Assembly (NCBI RefSeq): GCF_009695655.1
Contig: NZ_VUNM01000001.1
Coordinates: 124,001-188,000, forward strand
Length of the DNA: 64,000 nucleotides
Source of the DNA: Sharpea porci
GTDB taxonomy: Bacteria > Bacillota_I > Bacilli_A > Erysipelotrichales > Coprobacillaceae
Reading direction: 5' to 3'
Below the pieces are notes generated by a model that was given only the letters and a program-made list of their open reading frames with translations, was not told the DNA's origin and did no database searches. Both the position numbers and the translations under genes were made by a program. The first letter of the stretch is position 1. The number at the start of each line of letters is the position of its first letter. This document shows positions 37,430 through 46,471 of this stretch, piece after piece.

Positions 37430-38497
37430 TTATTTGTCATAATAGTAATTGAGATCAATACGTTTCTTTGAAATACCTTGAATTTTAAAGTTATCGCCCA
37501 CTTGCCACATATCAGGAGCGAAGTTCTGATTATTGAGAGTTATGGTAGGCTTTGTGCCGACATAACCATAGCGGGCATACCATTTATGTTTGATCGAGGC
37601 AAAATAGGCATTAGAGAGATAGGTTTCATAATAGGATTTGTTGGCATAAATTCCCACATTCTTATAGCCTGCCTTGGCGAGCACATCAAAGAATTCCCTC
37701 GCTAATGATTCGACATAGGCAATCTTGATAACTTCTGGTACATTTCCATAGAGTGTATCACTTTCTAGATCGAGATAAAGTGGATATTTGAAATCATCAG
37801 GTTGCAGCTTGTTTTTCTTTAAAAGCTTGACAAAGCTATTCGCCTGATCAAGAACTTCTTGATCAGTAATAAGTGTTTTATTGTCTTTTGAAGAAAGATA
37901 CCAATAAAGGCCTAAGTCAATCTTATCTTCCTGACATTCTTTAATGAAGTGGCTGAAATTCTTTTCTGTTGAGTAGCCATGACCGGCGCGTACAATCGCA
38001 AAGCTAGCCCCAGCTTTCTTTAAAACATCCGCTTCTATTTTACCTTGATAACTTGATAAATCGACGCCAACTTTCACATGGTTAGGATTCGTAACTTTGA
38101 CTTTGATATCATAGCCATAGGTTTTCTGATTATATTGGCCTGTCACACGAACAGTTGTTTGTCCTGTTCCAGTAGGCACTAAGAGTACATAGCGCTTATT
38201 GCCCACTAAGTAGCTGACAAGCTGACAGATTGCTGTATTCTTGCAATCAACTGATGTGATTGTCATTTGATTATAGATAGGATCAGTCACGATTTTATTG
38301 ATGGCAGCTGTTGTGCCGACAATGCCGTTTGCCTGATAAGTCGCAGTGGCCTTGGTTTGAAAGATGGCTGGGGTTGTGAGTTTTGTAGCTTGCTTTTCTT
38401 TTGTGTTCTGATAGCCTAGTGTGCCAATAATGGCTACTGCAAGTACAACAATCGCAATAAGTAGACCAATCCCCCATTGTTTCAATTTCTTATTCAT
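37430..38497 (-). CDS. GH25 (Chalaropsis-type) lysozyme, membrane-anchored
   Basis: This 355-residue protein has an N-terminal membrane anchor (about residues 10-30), a beta-rich Ig-like stretch (about 50-145) and a GH25 muramidase domain beginning KVGVDLSSYQGKI. The second acidic site is in YPLYLDLES. It should cut the glycan strand of peptidoglycan at the outer face of the membrane. The ATG at 38497 has AAGGTGA 7 bases upstream and overlaps the MerR-methyltransferase gene by 8 bases. Confidence 0.85.
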   Translation of the reverse strand: MNKKLKQWGIGLLIAIVVLAVAIIGTLGYQNTKEKQATKLTTPAIFQTKATATYQANGIVGTTAAINKIVTDPIYNQMTITSVDCKNTAICQLVSYLVGNKRYVLLVPTGTGQTTVRVTGQYNQKTYGYDIKVKVTNPNHVKVGVDLSSYQGKIEADVLKKAGASFAIVRAGHGYSTEKNFSHFIKECQEDKIDLGLYWYLSSKDNKTLITDQEVLDQANSFVKLLKKNKLQPDDFKYPLYLDLESDTLYGNVPEVIKIAYVESLAREFFDVLAKAGYKNVGIYANKSYYETYLSNAYFASIKHKWYARYGYVGTKPTITLNNQNFAPDMWQVGDNFKIQGISKKRIDLNYYYDK

Positions 38498-39674
38498 CAT
38501 CAATCACCTTCTGACATATAAACATACCCGCGTCCTTTGTGATATGAAAGGACTTGGATTTCGCAAGCTTACGGTCTAAGAATTTCCTAAATTCATCATA
38601 TTTCTTAGAAATATATTCCCCCTGATTACCATGACAGGAGAGAATGTAGTTGGAAAGATCATCTCGGTTGGTGACTTCTAAGGCATCGTTGTAACGTACA
38701 AGCTCTACTTTTTTGAAGAATTCTGAAAGAACCTGTTGCCCATTTTCTAAGCCAAAGACATCATAGAGATTAATATTTGAGAGCGTAATACGGGTGTCAA
38801 ATTCTTTGACAAGATCTGTAATTTCATGCATATGCTTATGTCCATAGGCTGAAGCATAGAGCATACCATCAGGCTTAAGCACACGGTAGATTTCCTGCAG
38901 TGCTGTTGGTAAGTCTTTGATATAGAAAAGAACATGATTCGCAATGACGACATCAAAAGTATTATCATCATAAGGAATATCTTCAACATCAAAACTAGCA
39001 TAACGAATACCAGGGATATTCTTAAGATTCTCTCTGGCATCATTAACCATGCCTTCAGAAATATCCGATAAGGTCATAAAAGCCTGAGGTATCTCCTTGG
39101 CATTCTTCTTCCATAATGCCCCATTACCACAACCTACTTCTAGTATCCTCATACCATTCTTTAGATGATATTGATGAAAGAGCCAGTTAAACCATGATTC
39201 CTTATTTAAGGAATAGCGTTCATGTAGTCGTATTCTTATTTCGAGATTTGAGGCATCACGATATTGTTCGACAACAGAATCATTCATACTTGTCAGTTTA
39301 ATTAGTTTAATAAGCTGATTCCAATCAATAGCTTGTTCTTCATGTAAGACATTCTTGGTTTCAACTATTGCACTTTGTATGGCTTTGAGATGGTTGATTT
39401 TATTTTCAATCAGTGTTGACTGTAATTCAAGTGACTGCATGAGGGAATGGACATCATCATTGAGCGTCATCGAAAAGATTTCCTCTAATGAAAAGCCAAG
39501 CTGTTTTAATGAAAGAATCTGCTGGAGTTTCACAAAGTCTTTATCTGTATAAAGACGATAGCCATTATCAGCAATCATTGTTGGCTTAAGCAAGCCTTGA
39601 CGATCATACCAACGAATGGTACGTATGGAGACATTGGCCATTTTCGCAAATTCTCCTGTTTTATAATAATTCAT
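38490..39674 (-). CDS. MerR-type regulator fused to a SAM-dependent methyltransferase
   Basis: This 394-residue protein has an N-terminal MerR winged helix (about 1-70; YKTGEFAKMANVSIRTIRWY), a coiled coil to about 130 and a class I methyltransferase domain with motif I ILEVGCGNGALW and motif post-I/II DVVIANHVLFY. The methyltransferase sits where a ligand-sensing domain would be, so it may sense a methyl acceptor or modify one. It likely controls its own gene through a palindrome in a 19-base spacer promoter. The ATG at 39674 follows GAGGAGG. The GH25 gene overlaps its end. Confidence 0.87.
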   Translation of the reverse strand: MNYYKTGEFAKMANVSIRTIRWYDRQGLLKPTMIADNGYRLYTDKDFVKLQQILSLKQLGFSLEEIFSMTLNDDVHSLMQSLELQSTLIENKINHLKAIQSAIVETKNVLHEEQAIDWNQLIKLIKLTSMNDSVVEQYRDASNLEIRIRLHERYSLNKESWFNWLFHQYHLKNGMRILEVGCGNGALWKKNAKEIPQAFMTLSDISEGMVNDARENLKNIPGIRYASFDVEDIPYDDNTFDVVIANHVLFYIKDLPTALQEIYRVLKPDGMLYASAYGHKHMHEITDLVKEFDTRITLSNINLYDVFGLENGQQVLSEFFKKVELVRYNDALEVTNRDDLSNYILSCHGNQGEYISKKYDEFRKFLDRKLAKSKSFHITKDAGMFICQKVIDDE

Positions 39675-39721
39675 GGCATTCCTCCTCGCTTCCATTATAT
39701 CATCAAGTGGGAAAATAGGCA

Positions 39722-39753
39722 TATACTATAGGATAATCCTATTGTATACTCAA
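39722..39753 (-). promoter_or_regulatory. MerR-type promoter and operator of the MerR-methyltransferase gene
   Basis: On the minus strand TTGAGT (39753-39748), a 19-base spacer and TAGTAT (39728-39723) form a MerR-type promoter. A 27-base palindrome centred on 39735 (inner arms ATAGGAT/ATCCTAT, outer arms TATAC/GTATA, one mismatched pair) spans it. Confidence 0.8.
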
Positions 39754-39788
39754 TAATATAAAGATAAGCGAAAAGCGTTCATTCAAGC

Positions 39789-39817
39789 TATAATAGAGAC
39801 TAGCTTAATACAAGGAG
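39789..39817 (+). promoter_or_regulatory. -10 and ribosome site of the metF-to-S-component operon
   Basis: TATAAT at 39789-39794 and AAGGAG at about 39812-39817 precede metF. No -35 of note, S-box, T-box or cobalamin riboswitch is visible in the 150-base leader region. Confidence 0.55.
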
Positions 39818-39824
39818 AATAGAC

Positions 39825-40685
39825 ATGAAAATCATAGATATACTAAATCAGGATAAAGTAACGCTTTCTTTTGAAGTTTTTCCTCCAAAACTGACAAAGA
39901 ATTATGATGATGTGGCTTTTAAAGCCAAGGAAATAGCGAAATTACATCCGGACTTCATGAGTGTGACTTATGGTGCTGGTGGTGGAACGAGTGAATATAC
40001 CTTAAATATTGCCAAGGAAATAAAGGAACAAGAGAATGTTGAAGTGATGGCTCATCTCACATGTGTTTCTTCTTCTAAAGCCCATGTGCATTCAATGATT
40101 AATCGTTTGAAAGAAAATCATATTGAAAATATCATGGCTTTACGTGGAGATATTCCGGTAGGTGGCTCTCAATTCCACGACTACCAACATGCCTCAGAGC
40201 TTATTAGTGAAATTAAGGCAAGTGGGGATTTCTGTATTGGAGCAGCCTGTTATCCAGAGGGCCATCCTGAAGCAAGCAATAAGGATATGGATATCAAGAA
40301 CTTGAAGAAAAAGGTGGATGCTGGGGCAGACTTCTTAACAACCCAGATGTTCTTTGACAACAATGTCTTCTACAACTTCCTCTTCAGGGCAAGAGAAGCA
40401 GGTATTGATGTGCCTATTGTGGCAGGTATTATGCCTATCACAAGAGGCATTCAGGTTAAAAGGGCTAGAGAGCTATCAGGCTGTTCAATGCCACAGCGTT
40501 TTATCTCGATGGTGGATAAGTTTGGTGATAATGATGAGGCAATGAAACAAGCCGGTATTATCTATGCTTCTGAACAAATTATTGATTTGATTGCTTCTGG
40601 TATACAACATATTCATGTCTATTCAATGAACAAGCCTGATGTTGCCAAGGCTATTATGGAAAATGTATCGGAGATTATAAAATGA
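39825..40685 (+). CDS. metF: 5,10-Methylenetetrahydrofolate reductase
   Basis: This 286-residue TIM-barrel flavoprotein reduces methylene-THF to methyl-THF, the methyl donor of MetH. It has LSFEVFPPK at the N-terminus, MSVTYGAGGGT, LTCVSSSKAHV, ALRGDIP and FLTTQMFFD. It is the first gene of a six-gene unit and overlaps the next by 4 bases (ATGA). Confidence 0.93.
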   Translation: MKIIDILNQDKVTLSFEVFPPKLTKNYDDVAFKAKEIAKLHPDFMSVTYGAGGGTSEYTLNIAKEIKEQENVEVMAHLTCVSSSKAHVHSMINRLKENHIENIMALRGDIPVGGSQFHDYQHASELISEIKASGDFCIGAACYPEGHPEASNKDMDIKNLKKKVDAGADFLTTQMFFDNNVFYNFLFRAREAGIDVPIVAGIMPITRGIQVKRARELSGCSMPQRFISMVDKFGDNDEAMKQAGIIYASEQIIDLIASGIQHIHVYSMNKPDVAKAIMENVSEIIK

Positions 40686-41332
40686 TTAATGTTAGAAAAC
40701 ATGAAATCTATCGCTATCTTGGTTATTCTAAACGTAAGCAGGTGGAACCTACAGAAGAGATTGATGCCCTTATTGATGAGTGTATTCAAGATTTGCAGAA
40801 AGTGATAACGCCCCAAAGTGTCTATAAGCGGCTTAAGCTTAACTGGTTAGATCATGAGACCATTGAAGTCAGTGGTATGCAGGTAACTTCCAAGAGTCTT
40901 GCCAAGAATCTAGCAGGCTGTCAGGAAGTCTTTCTCTTTGGAGCGACGATTGGGATTGGCGTGGATCGCTTGATCAAACGTGCTGAATTGACCAAGATGG
41001 CAAAGGCTGCTATCTATCAGGCAACAGGAGCAGAGATGGTGGAATGTGTCTGTGATGAACTGAATGAAAAATTACGCCAGGAAGTTAGCCAAGAAGGCCT
41101 CTTCTTAAAGCCACGCTTTTCTCCTGGTTATGGGGGTACACCATTAACTTTACAAAGAGACTTTGAACGTATTCTCAAGATGAGTAGTATTGGGATTACT
41201 TTAACAGATACATGTTTAATGGTTCCAAGTAAGAGTGTGACAGCCTTTATTGGAATTACTGACAAAAAAACAAAGAGTCTAAGTGGATGTGCAGCCTGTG
41301 ATCAACAGGACTGTCCATCAAGAAAGGAGTAA
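40682..41332 (+). CDS. Stand-alone methionine synthase reactivation-domain protein
   Basis: This 216-residue protein corresponds to the C-terminal SAM-binding activation module of MetH, with RFSPGYGGTPL as the SAM site. The extra C-terminal CAACDQQDC motif is often seen in the stand-alone form of Firmicutes. It would reductively methylate cob(II)alamin of the MetH encoded 2 bases downstream, which lacks this domain. Confidence 0.88.
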   Translation: MINVRKHEIYRYLGYSKRKQVEPTEEIDALIDECIQDLQKVITPQSVYKRLKLNWLDHETIEVSGMQVTSKSLAKNLAGCQEVFLFGATIGIGVDRLIKRAELTKMAKAAIYQATGAEMVECVCDELNEKLRQEVSQEGLFLKPRFSPGYGGTPLTLQRDFERILKMSSIGITLTDTCLMVPSKSVTAFIGITDKKTKSLSGCAACDQQDCPSRKE

Positions 41333-41334
41333 GA

Positions 41335-43710
41335 ATGGCTTTACGAGATCGATTAGGAAAAGAATGGTTGTTTTTTGATGGTGGAACGGGCACCATTCTA
41401 CAAGACTGGGGACTTGGAGCGGGAGAATTGCCTGAAACCTGGAATCTTAACCACCAAGATGAAATCAGAAAGCTCGCTAAAGGTTACTTTGAAGCAGGCA
41501 GTGATATTGTCAACGCGAATACTTTTGGGGCCAATCGTCTTAAATATCCAGAACATCTTGAAGAGATTGTCAGAAATGCGATTACTCTCGCAAAAGAAGG
41601 ACGTCATGAAGCAAAACGTGATGAGGATGGCTATGTGGCTCTTGATTTAGGGCCAACAGGAAAGCTCTTAGAACCATTAGGTGACCTGCCTTTTGAAAAA
41701 GCGATAGAGCTTTATGGTGAAGTTGTGCGCATTGGGGCAAGTGCAGGAGCAGATCTTGTTCTTATTGAGACAATGACCGATGCCTATGAAATTAAAGCAG
41801 CTGTTCTAGGCGCAAAAGAAAATGCCCAATTGCCAATTCTTGTCACTGTTACTTTTGATGAGAAAGGCAAGCTTTTAACGGGAGCGACACCGGAAACTAT
41901 TGTGGCCTTGTTGGAAGGATTAGGAGTGGATGCCTTAGGGATCAATTGCTCACTTGGTCCTCAGCAACTCATGCCGATTGTTAAAAGAATGACAGAACTC
42001 TCATCACTGCCAATTATTGTCAATCCCAATGCTGGCTTACCTAAAAGTGTCAACGGCAAGAATGTTTATGACATGCATGAAGATGAATTTGCGCAATTAA
42101 TGGGAGAGATGGCAGAATTACCTGTGCAGGCACTAGGTGGATGTTGTGGTACAACACCAAGTTATATCCGTAAGGAAATTGCCGAAGTACGCAAGCATCC
42201 TTTCCCAAAACCTACAAAAAAACATCATACCTTTGTCACTTCCTTTTCAACAGCTGTCGAGATTGGGACAAAACCACGTATTATTGGTGAACGTATCAAC
42301 CCCACAGGCAAAAAGAAATTCAAGGAAGCTTTAAAGAATCATGATATCAACTATATTCTCTCCCAGGGCTTAGCCCAGGAAGATGCTGGTGCGGATATTC
42401 TTGATGTGAATGTTGGTCTTCCTGAAATTGATGAAGTATCAACCCTTGTTGAAGTTGTCAAGGAATTACAAAGTGTAACAGGCCTCCCTTTACAAATTGA
42501 TACCGGTAATGTAGAAGCAATTGAAAAAGCAATGCGTATTTATAATGGGAAATGCATGTTGAATAGTGTCAACGGGAAAAGGGAAACAATGGAAGCCATC
42601 TTCCCCATTGTCAAGAAATATGGTGCTGTTGTCGTTGCATTGTTGTTGGATGAAGAGGGAATTCCTGATAATGCTGACAAGCGTATAGAAATTGCCAAGA
42701 AGATTTATGCGACAGCTGATGAATATGGTATTTCCCATGATGATATTGTCTTTGATGGTCTTGCCATGACCGTTTCTTCTGATCCTCATAGTGCACTTGT
42801 CACATTAGAAACGATCAGACGTATACGTGATGAATTACATGGTCATTCTATTCTTGGTGTTTCCAATATTTCCTTTGGCCTTCCACAGCGTTCTATTCTT
42901 AATGCCAACTTCTTCACCATGGCGATGCAGAATGGTCTCTCCTGTGCCATTGTCAATCCGAATACAAAAGCAATGATGGATAGCTATCGGGCTTTCAATG
43001 CCTTAATGAACTATGATACTAATTTCACAGACTATATTGAAGCCTATGCCAATGTTGAAAGTGCTCCGGTTCCTAAAAATACGGCTTCCATGTCCCTTTA
43101 TGAAGCGATCAAGCGTGGTATGAGTCAAAATGCTGCAAAAGCTACAAAACTGGGTCTAGAAACAAAGGATGGTTTGACGCTTATTAATGAGGAGCTCATT
43201 CCTGCTCTTGATGAAGTGGGACAGGGCTTTGAAAAAGGCACCCTCTTCCTCCCACAGCTTTTAATGAGTGCTGAAGCTGCTAAAGCTGCTTTTGGTGTTG
43301 TCAAAGAAAGCATGGCCGATGTTGAACAGGATGTGAAAGGTCGTATTATTCTTGCCACAGTCAAGGGTGATATTCATGATATAGGTAAAAATATTGTTAA
43401 GGTCATGTTGGAGAATTATGGTTTTGACGTGATTGATTTAGGAAGGGATGTAGATCCTGAAATTATTGTTGAAACAGCTATTAAAGAGAATATTCGACTT
43501 GTAGGTCTCTCAGCCTTGATGACGACAACAGTTGTCAATATGGAAGAGACAATCAGACAGCTTAGAGAAAAGAAACCTGATACGCTTATTTGTGTTGGAG
43601 GAGCTGTTATGAATCAGGATTATGCTGATGAGATTGGGGCTGATGCTTATTGTAAAGATGCGATGGCAACAGTTCATTATGCCAATAAGGTCTTTGGCAT
43701 TGAAGAATAA
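41335..43710 (+). CDS. metH: Cobalamin-dependent methionine synthase without reactivation domain
   Basis: This 791-residue enzyme transfers the methyl group of methyl-THF to homocysteine through cobalamin. The homocysteine barrel occupies about 1-290, with zinc Cys residues in GINCSLGP and GGCCGTTP. The pterin-binding barrel spans about 310-575 (IIGERINPTGKK). The cobalamin cap and binding domains span about 585-791, with the Co-ligand His in KGDIHDIGKNIV near 680. The fourth domain of the E. coli enzyme is supplied by the preceding gene. Confidence 0.94.
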   Translation: MALRDRLGKEWLFFDGGTGTILQDWGLGAGELPETWNLNHQDEIRKLAKGYFEAGSDIVNANTFGANRLKYPEHLEEIVRNAITLAKEGRHEAKRDEDGYVALDLGPTGKLLEPLGDLPFEKAIELYGEVVRIGASAGADLVLIETMTDAYEIKAAVLGAKENAQLPILVTVTFDEKGKLLTGATPETIVALLEGLGVDALGINCSLGPQQLMPIVKRMTELSSLPIIVNPNAGLPKSVNGKNVYDMHEDEFAQLMGEMAELPVQALGGCCGTTPSYIRKEIAEVRKHPFPKPTKKHHTFVTSFSTAVEIGTKPRIIGERINPTGKKKFKEALKNHDINYILSQGLAQEDAGADILDVNVGLPEIDEVSTLVEVVKELQSVTGLPLQIDTGNVEAIEKAMRIYNGKCMLNSVNGKRETMEAIFPIVKKYGAVVVALLLDEEGIPDNADKRIEIAKKIYATADEYGISHDDIVFDGLAMTVSSDPHSALVTLETIRRIRDELHGHSILGVSNISFGLPQRSILNANFFTMAMQNGLSCAIVNPNTKAMMDSYRAFNALMNYDTNFTDYIEAYANVESAPVPKNTASMSLYEAIKRGMSQNAAKATKLGLETKDGLTLINEELIPALDEVGQGFEKGTLFLPQLLMSAEAAKAAFGVVKESMADVEQDVKGRIILATVKGDIHDIGKNIVKVMLENYGFDVIDLGRDVDPEIIVETAIKENIRLVGLSALMTTTVVNMEETIRQLREKKPDTLICVGGAVMNQDYADEIGADAYCKDAMATVHYANKVFGIEE

Positions 43711-43726
43711 GAAAAGGGGAAAAATG

Positions 43727-45202
43727 ATGAAAAAATATCTAGGAAGTTTATTTGTATTGCTTTTCACATGTGCACTGACGCTTACACCAGTCAATGCCGC
43801 TTACGATACCACAAAGCTTGATCAAGCCTACAACAAGGCTGTCAGCTATTACCAACAGAAATCTAAAAAAGGGCTAGAAAGCTATGATGATATACTTGCG
43901 AGTGAATCAGTTGGTGTCGAAGCTGACCAGGCGCTTAAAGCTGAAGAAACCCTCAACGAGTATATCGCAACAGTTCGTCTTGATGACCAAAGTAAGACAG
44001 ATATTGGGGCTTTAGGAAAGAATATTGTCCTTACATGTTTAATGGGCAAGGATCCTAAGAATATCAATGGTGTCAATCTTGTTGAGGAATTAGAAAAGCG
44101 TGTCCGTGATGATGGCTCTATCGTCAATTCAACTGGTGCCAACAATGATATTTGGGCACTCAATGGTCTATATGTCGTTAATTCAACTAAACAGAATGTC
44201 GTTGGTAAGCGCCTTGCCAAGGAAGCACTGAACAATGGAGCATACTGGTATGAATATCCAGCAGGTGTTAAGTGCGCCGATGCGGATACGACAGGCTGGG
44301 CAATTGAAACACTTTCCCTTGTCAATAAAACAGCTTACAAGACAACAATTGATAAAGCTGTTGCTTTCTTAAGAACAGCCACAAAGAATATAAACAATCA
44401 ATCAGTTTTCACTCAATATGATGATGGTAATGCCAATACACAAGGAGCAGTTCTTGAAGGACTGGCAGTCGCTGATCGTAATGGTTTATTAAATGATCAA
44501 TATAATGCCTTAAATGCCGCTAATCCGTATGATTATTTACTGACATGGCAATTGGATGACGGTTCATTTAAAGCTGAGAATTATGATGTGAACTATCAGC
44601 CATTGGGTATTGGTTACAATAATTATGCGACACGAGATGGTGTTCTTGCTTTAGGCACTTATAAGAATGGTTCTGTCTTTGATAAGGCAAAGCGTGACTA
44701 TGACAAGACATTACATCCTGTTAAAAACTATCAGATAACAAGCGGCCAAGATGCCAAGATTCAAAATGATCAAGACCATATACTCACAACGAACCTTCCA
44801 TCAACAAACATTCAAAGTATTCTTGTTGATGGGAAAAAGCTTGCTGCTTCAGACTACAATGTGAATACTTCAATTACCCTTTCAGCTCATTTCCTTAAAA
44901 ACTTACCTGATGGTAAACATACACTTATGATTGAAGGAACAGATGGCAATGCTTCAACAACATTCACACTCTTCACCAAGCAGACAAAACCCGCTCAAGT
45001 GACTGAAGAAAAGACTGAAAAGAAAGCAGAAATTCCTGGAACAGAAGTCAAGAAAAACACTGAAGCAGTAAGCAAGAAGAAAACAAATAAGGTTGTTGAC
45101 ACGGATGATGATACAGATATCATTATTTGGATTATGGGACTTGTTGTGGGATTATCTGGACTCATCTTATTAAGAAGATATAGATATGTGGAAAAAGCTT
45201 GA
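43727..45202 (+). CDS. Secreted alpha/alpha-barrel (prenyltransferase/transcobalamin alpha-like) protein with Ig-like domain and C-terminal anchor
   Basis: This 491-residue protein has a signal peptide ending TPVNAAYDT. An alpha-helical repeat domain of about 290 residues has the periodic pattern of squalene/prenyltransferase and transcobalamin alpha barrels (DIWALNGLYVV, DTTGWAIETLSLV, NTQGAVLEGLAVA, TRDGVLALGTY). An X2/Ig-like domain follows (about 325-405, NLPDGKHTLMIEG), then a charged linker, a membrane helix and a basic tail. The start has AGGGGA just upstream. It lies 16 bases behind metH and overlaps the DUF4430 gene. I infer external cobalamin binding; a role in other ligand binding is not excluded. 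Confidence 0.78.
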   Translation: MKKYLGSLFVLLFTCALTLTPVNAAYDTTKLDQAYNKAVSYYQQKSKKGLESYDDILASESVGVEADQALKAEETLNEYIATVRLDDQSKTDIGALGKNIVLTCLMGKDPKNINGVNLVEELEKRVRDDGSIVNSTGANNDIWALNGLYVVNSTKQNVVGKRLAKEALNNGAYWYEYPAGVKCADADTTGWAIETLSLVNKTAYKTTIDKAVAFLRTATKNINNQSVFTQYDDGNANTQGAVLEGLAVADRNGLLNDQYNALNAANPYDYLLTWQLDDGSFKAENYDVNYQPLGIGYNNYATRDGVLALGTYKNGSVFDKAKRDYDKTLHPVKNYQITSGQDAKIQNDQDHILTTNLPSTNIQSILVDGKKLAASDYNVNTSITLSAHFLKNLPDGKHTLMIEGTDGNASTTFTLFTKQTKPAQVTEEKTEKKAEIPGTEVKKNTEAVSKKKTNKVVDTDDDTDIIIWIMGLVVGLSGLILLRRYRYVEKA

Positions 45203-45926
45203 GAAACAGACAAAGTTTGTCATTGTTCTTGTCATTGTTGCCTTGATTGCGATTGCTGGTATTGGCATCTACCATAGTTTCCATCCACCTATCACCACTG
45301 CAATCAAACAACCTCATCCAAAGAAAAAGACAAGCAAGAAAGATGTTGTTGTAGAAAAGAAAAAGGAAGAAGAGACAACCCCCTCTTCTTCCTCTACAAC
45401 CTCATCACCTACCAAGCAGGAAGAAACACCATCCAATCCCCCTTCCAACAAAACAGCTGAAAACAGCCCGACAACATCATCTTCGCAAAAAGACACAAAA
45501 ACAAAGAAAAGCACAACTCCATCACAAGAAAAAAACCAATCCACCCCAACTCCACAAACAAACAATAATAACCAGAACCAAACAAAACAAACGACACAAA
45601 GTCAGCCTGTTCAAGAAGAACCGGTTGAAGAAAAGATTCATCTGACAATTACAGGCATTAATCAGAATTACTATGATCATGATATGACTATGAAAGAAGG
45701 CGCAACGGCCTATAGTATATTGACTGATACAGGTCTTCCTTATACAAAAACAGGTTTTGGTTCAGCAACATATGTGCGTTCGATTAATGGTCTTTATGAA
45801 AAAGATCATGGTCCCTTATCAGGCTGGATGTATAAAGTGAATGGTGTGGCTCCTAATGTCAGTGCGGCAAGTTATCATTTGAAAAAGGGTGATCAGGTTG
45901 TCTGGTACTACGTCAACTATAATTAA
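45186..45926 (+). CDS. DUF4430 (transcobalamin C-terminal-like) extracellular protein on a membrane anchor
   Basis: This 246-residue protein has an N-terminal membrane helix (about 10-28), a low-complexity Ser/Thr/Pro/Lys/Gln spacer of about 110 residues and a C-terminal domain of about 95 residues. That domain carries the DUF4430 hallmarks (GATAYSILTD, GPLSGWMYKVNGVAPNVSAA, KGDQVVWYYV). This domain is the bacterial relative of the beta domain of transcobalamin and intrinsic factor. The gene overlaps the alpha-barrel gene by 17 bases and the transporter gene downstream, so the three are made together. I infer that the two proteins clamp cobalamin as the two domains of transcobalamin do. Confidence 0.82.
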   Translation: MWKKLEKQTKFVIVLVIVALIAIAGIGIYHSFHPPITTAIKQPHPKKKTSKKDVVVEKKKEEETTPSSSSTTSSPTKQEETPSNPPSNKTAENSPTTSSSQKDTKTKKSTTPSQEKNQSTPTPQTNNNNQNQTKQTTQSQPVQEEPVEEKIHLTITGINQNYYDHDMTMKEGATAYSILTDTGLPYTKTGFGSATYVRSINGLYEKDHGPLSGWMYKVNGVAPNVSAASYHLKKGDQVVWYYVNYN

Positions 45927-46455
45927 ATATCGACCAGTTAAGGAAATTGCCTTAATTGGCCTCTTGTCCGCCTTTAATATTGCTTCCCGTATTGGCTTAC
46001 AAGCTTTACCCAATGTCAAGCCTGTTACATCGATTATTATTCTTTGTGTGATTCTATTTGGTTTAGATTTTGCTTTTAAAGTTACTGTTGTTACAACGGT
46101 TGTGTCGAATATTTTTCTAGGTATGGGTATCTGGACATTCTTTCAGATTCTCGCCTGGTTTGTGATTTGTATACTGACGGAGATCTTAGTACGTCTCTTT
46201 CATATTCGAGAGGATAAACCACATTATATGTTGATGGCTTGTTTTAGTTTTGTGATGGGCTATGTGTTTGGTTTTGTGGTATCGTTGGATCAGTTTTTGA
46301 TTGGTGGATTAGGGTTGTTTATTCCTTATTATCTGAATGGACTATTATTTGATACATTTCATGCTGTAGGGAATTTCTTCTTCTATTTGATGTTAGCACC
46401 AATTCTTTATAAAATATTTGAAAAAGATTTAAAAAAGAGTGAGCAGTATCATTAA
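45898..46455 (+). CDS. ECF transporter S component (substrate-binding membrane subunit), probably for cobalamin
   Basis: This protein of about 185 residues has five or six membrane helices. The N-terminal IALIGLLSAFNIASRIG has the small-residue pattern with which S components contact EcfT. The ATPase and T subunits must be encoded elsewhere. Substrate inference comes from the neighbours: MetH needs B12 and the two preceding genes are transcobalamin-like. The start is uncertain: TTG at 45898 has AGGGTGA before it, while a GTG at 45889 lacks spacing. Either overlaps the DUF4430 gene. Confidence 0.75.
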   Translation: MSGTTSTIIKYRPVKEIALIGLLSAFNIASRIGLQALPNVKPVTSIIILCVILFGLDFAFKVTVVTTVVSNIFLGMGIWTFFQILAWFVICILTEILVRLFHIREDKPHYMLMACFSFVMGYVFGFVVSLDQFLIGGLGLFIPYYLNGLLFDTFHAVGNFFFYLMLAPILYKIFEKDLKKSEQYH

Positions 46456-46463
46456 CTGTTCAC
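46439..46463. terminator. Bidirectional terminator of the metF operon
   Basis: GTGAGCAG, a 9-base loop and CTGTTCAC followed by a T-rich run overlap the S-component stop codon. Confidence 0.75.
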
Positions 46464-46471
46464 CCTTCTTT

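Noticed and set aside
39675-39824. S-box, T-box or cobalamin riboswitch expected before the metF-metH operon
   Set aside because: The leader is too short, and none of the conserved blocks of these RNAs is present.
43622-43726. Earlier in-frame starts for the alpha-barrel secreted protein
   Set aside because: They lie inside metH and would remove the signal peptide from the N-terminus; AGGGGA supports the ATG pair at 43724/43727.
45314-45620. Long open frames on the minus strand across the DUF4430 gene spacer
   Set aside because: The stretch encodes a low-complexity Ser/Thr/Pro/Lys linker on the plus strand; the opposite frames are a by-product of its composition.
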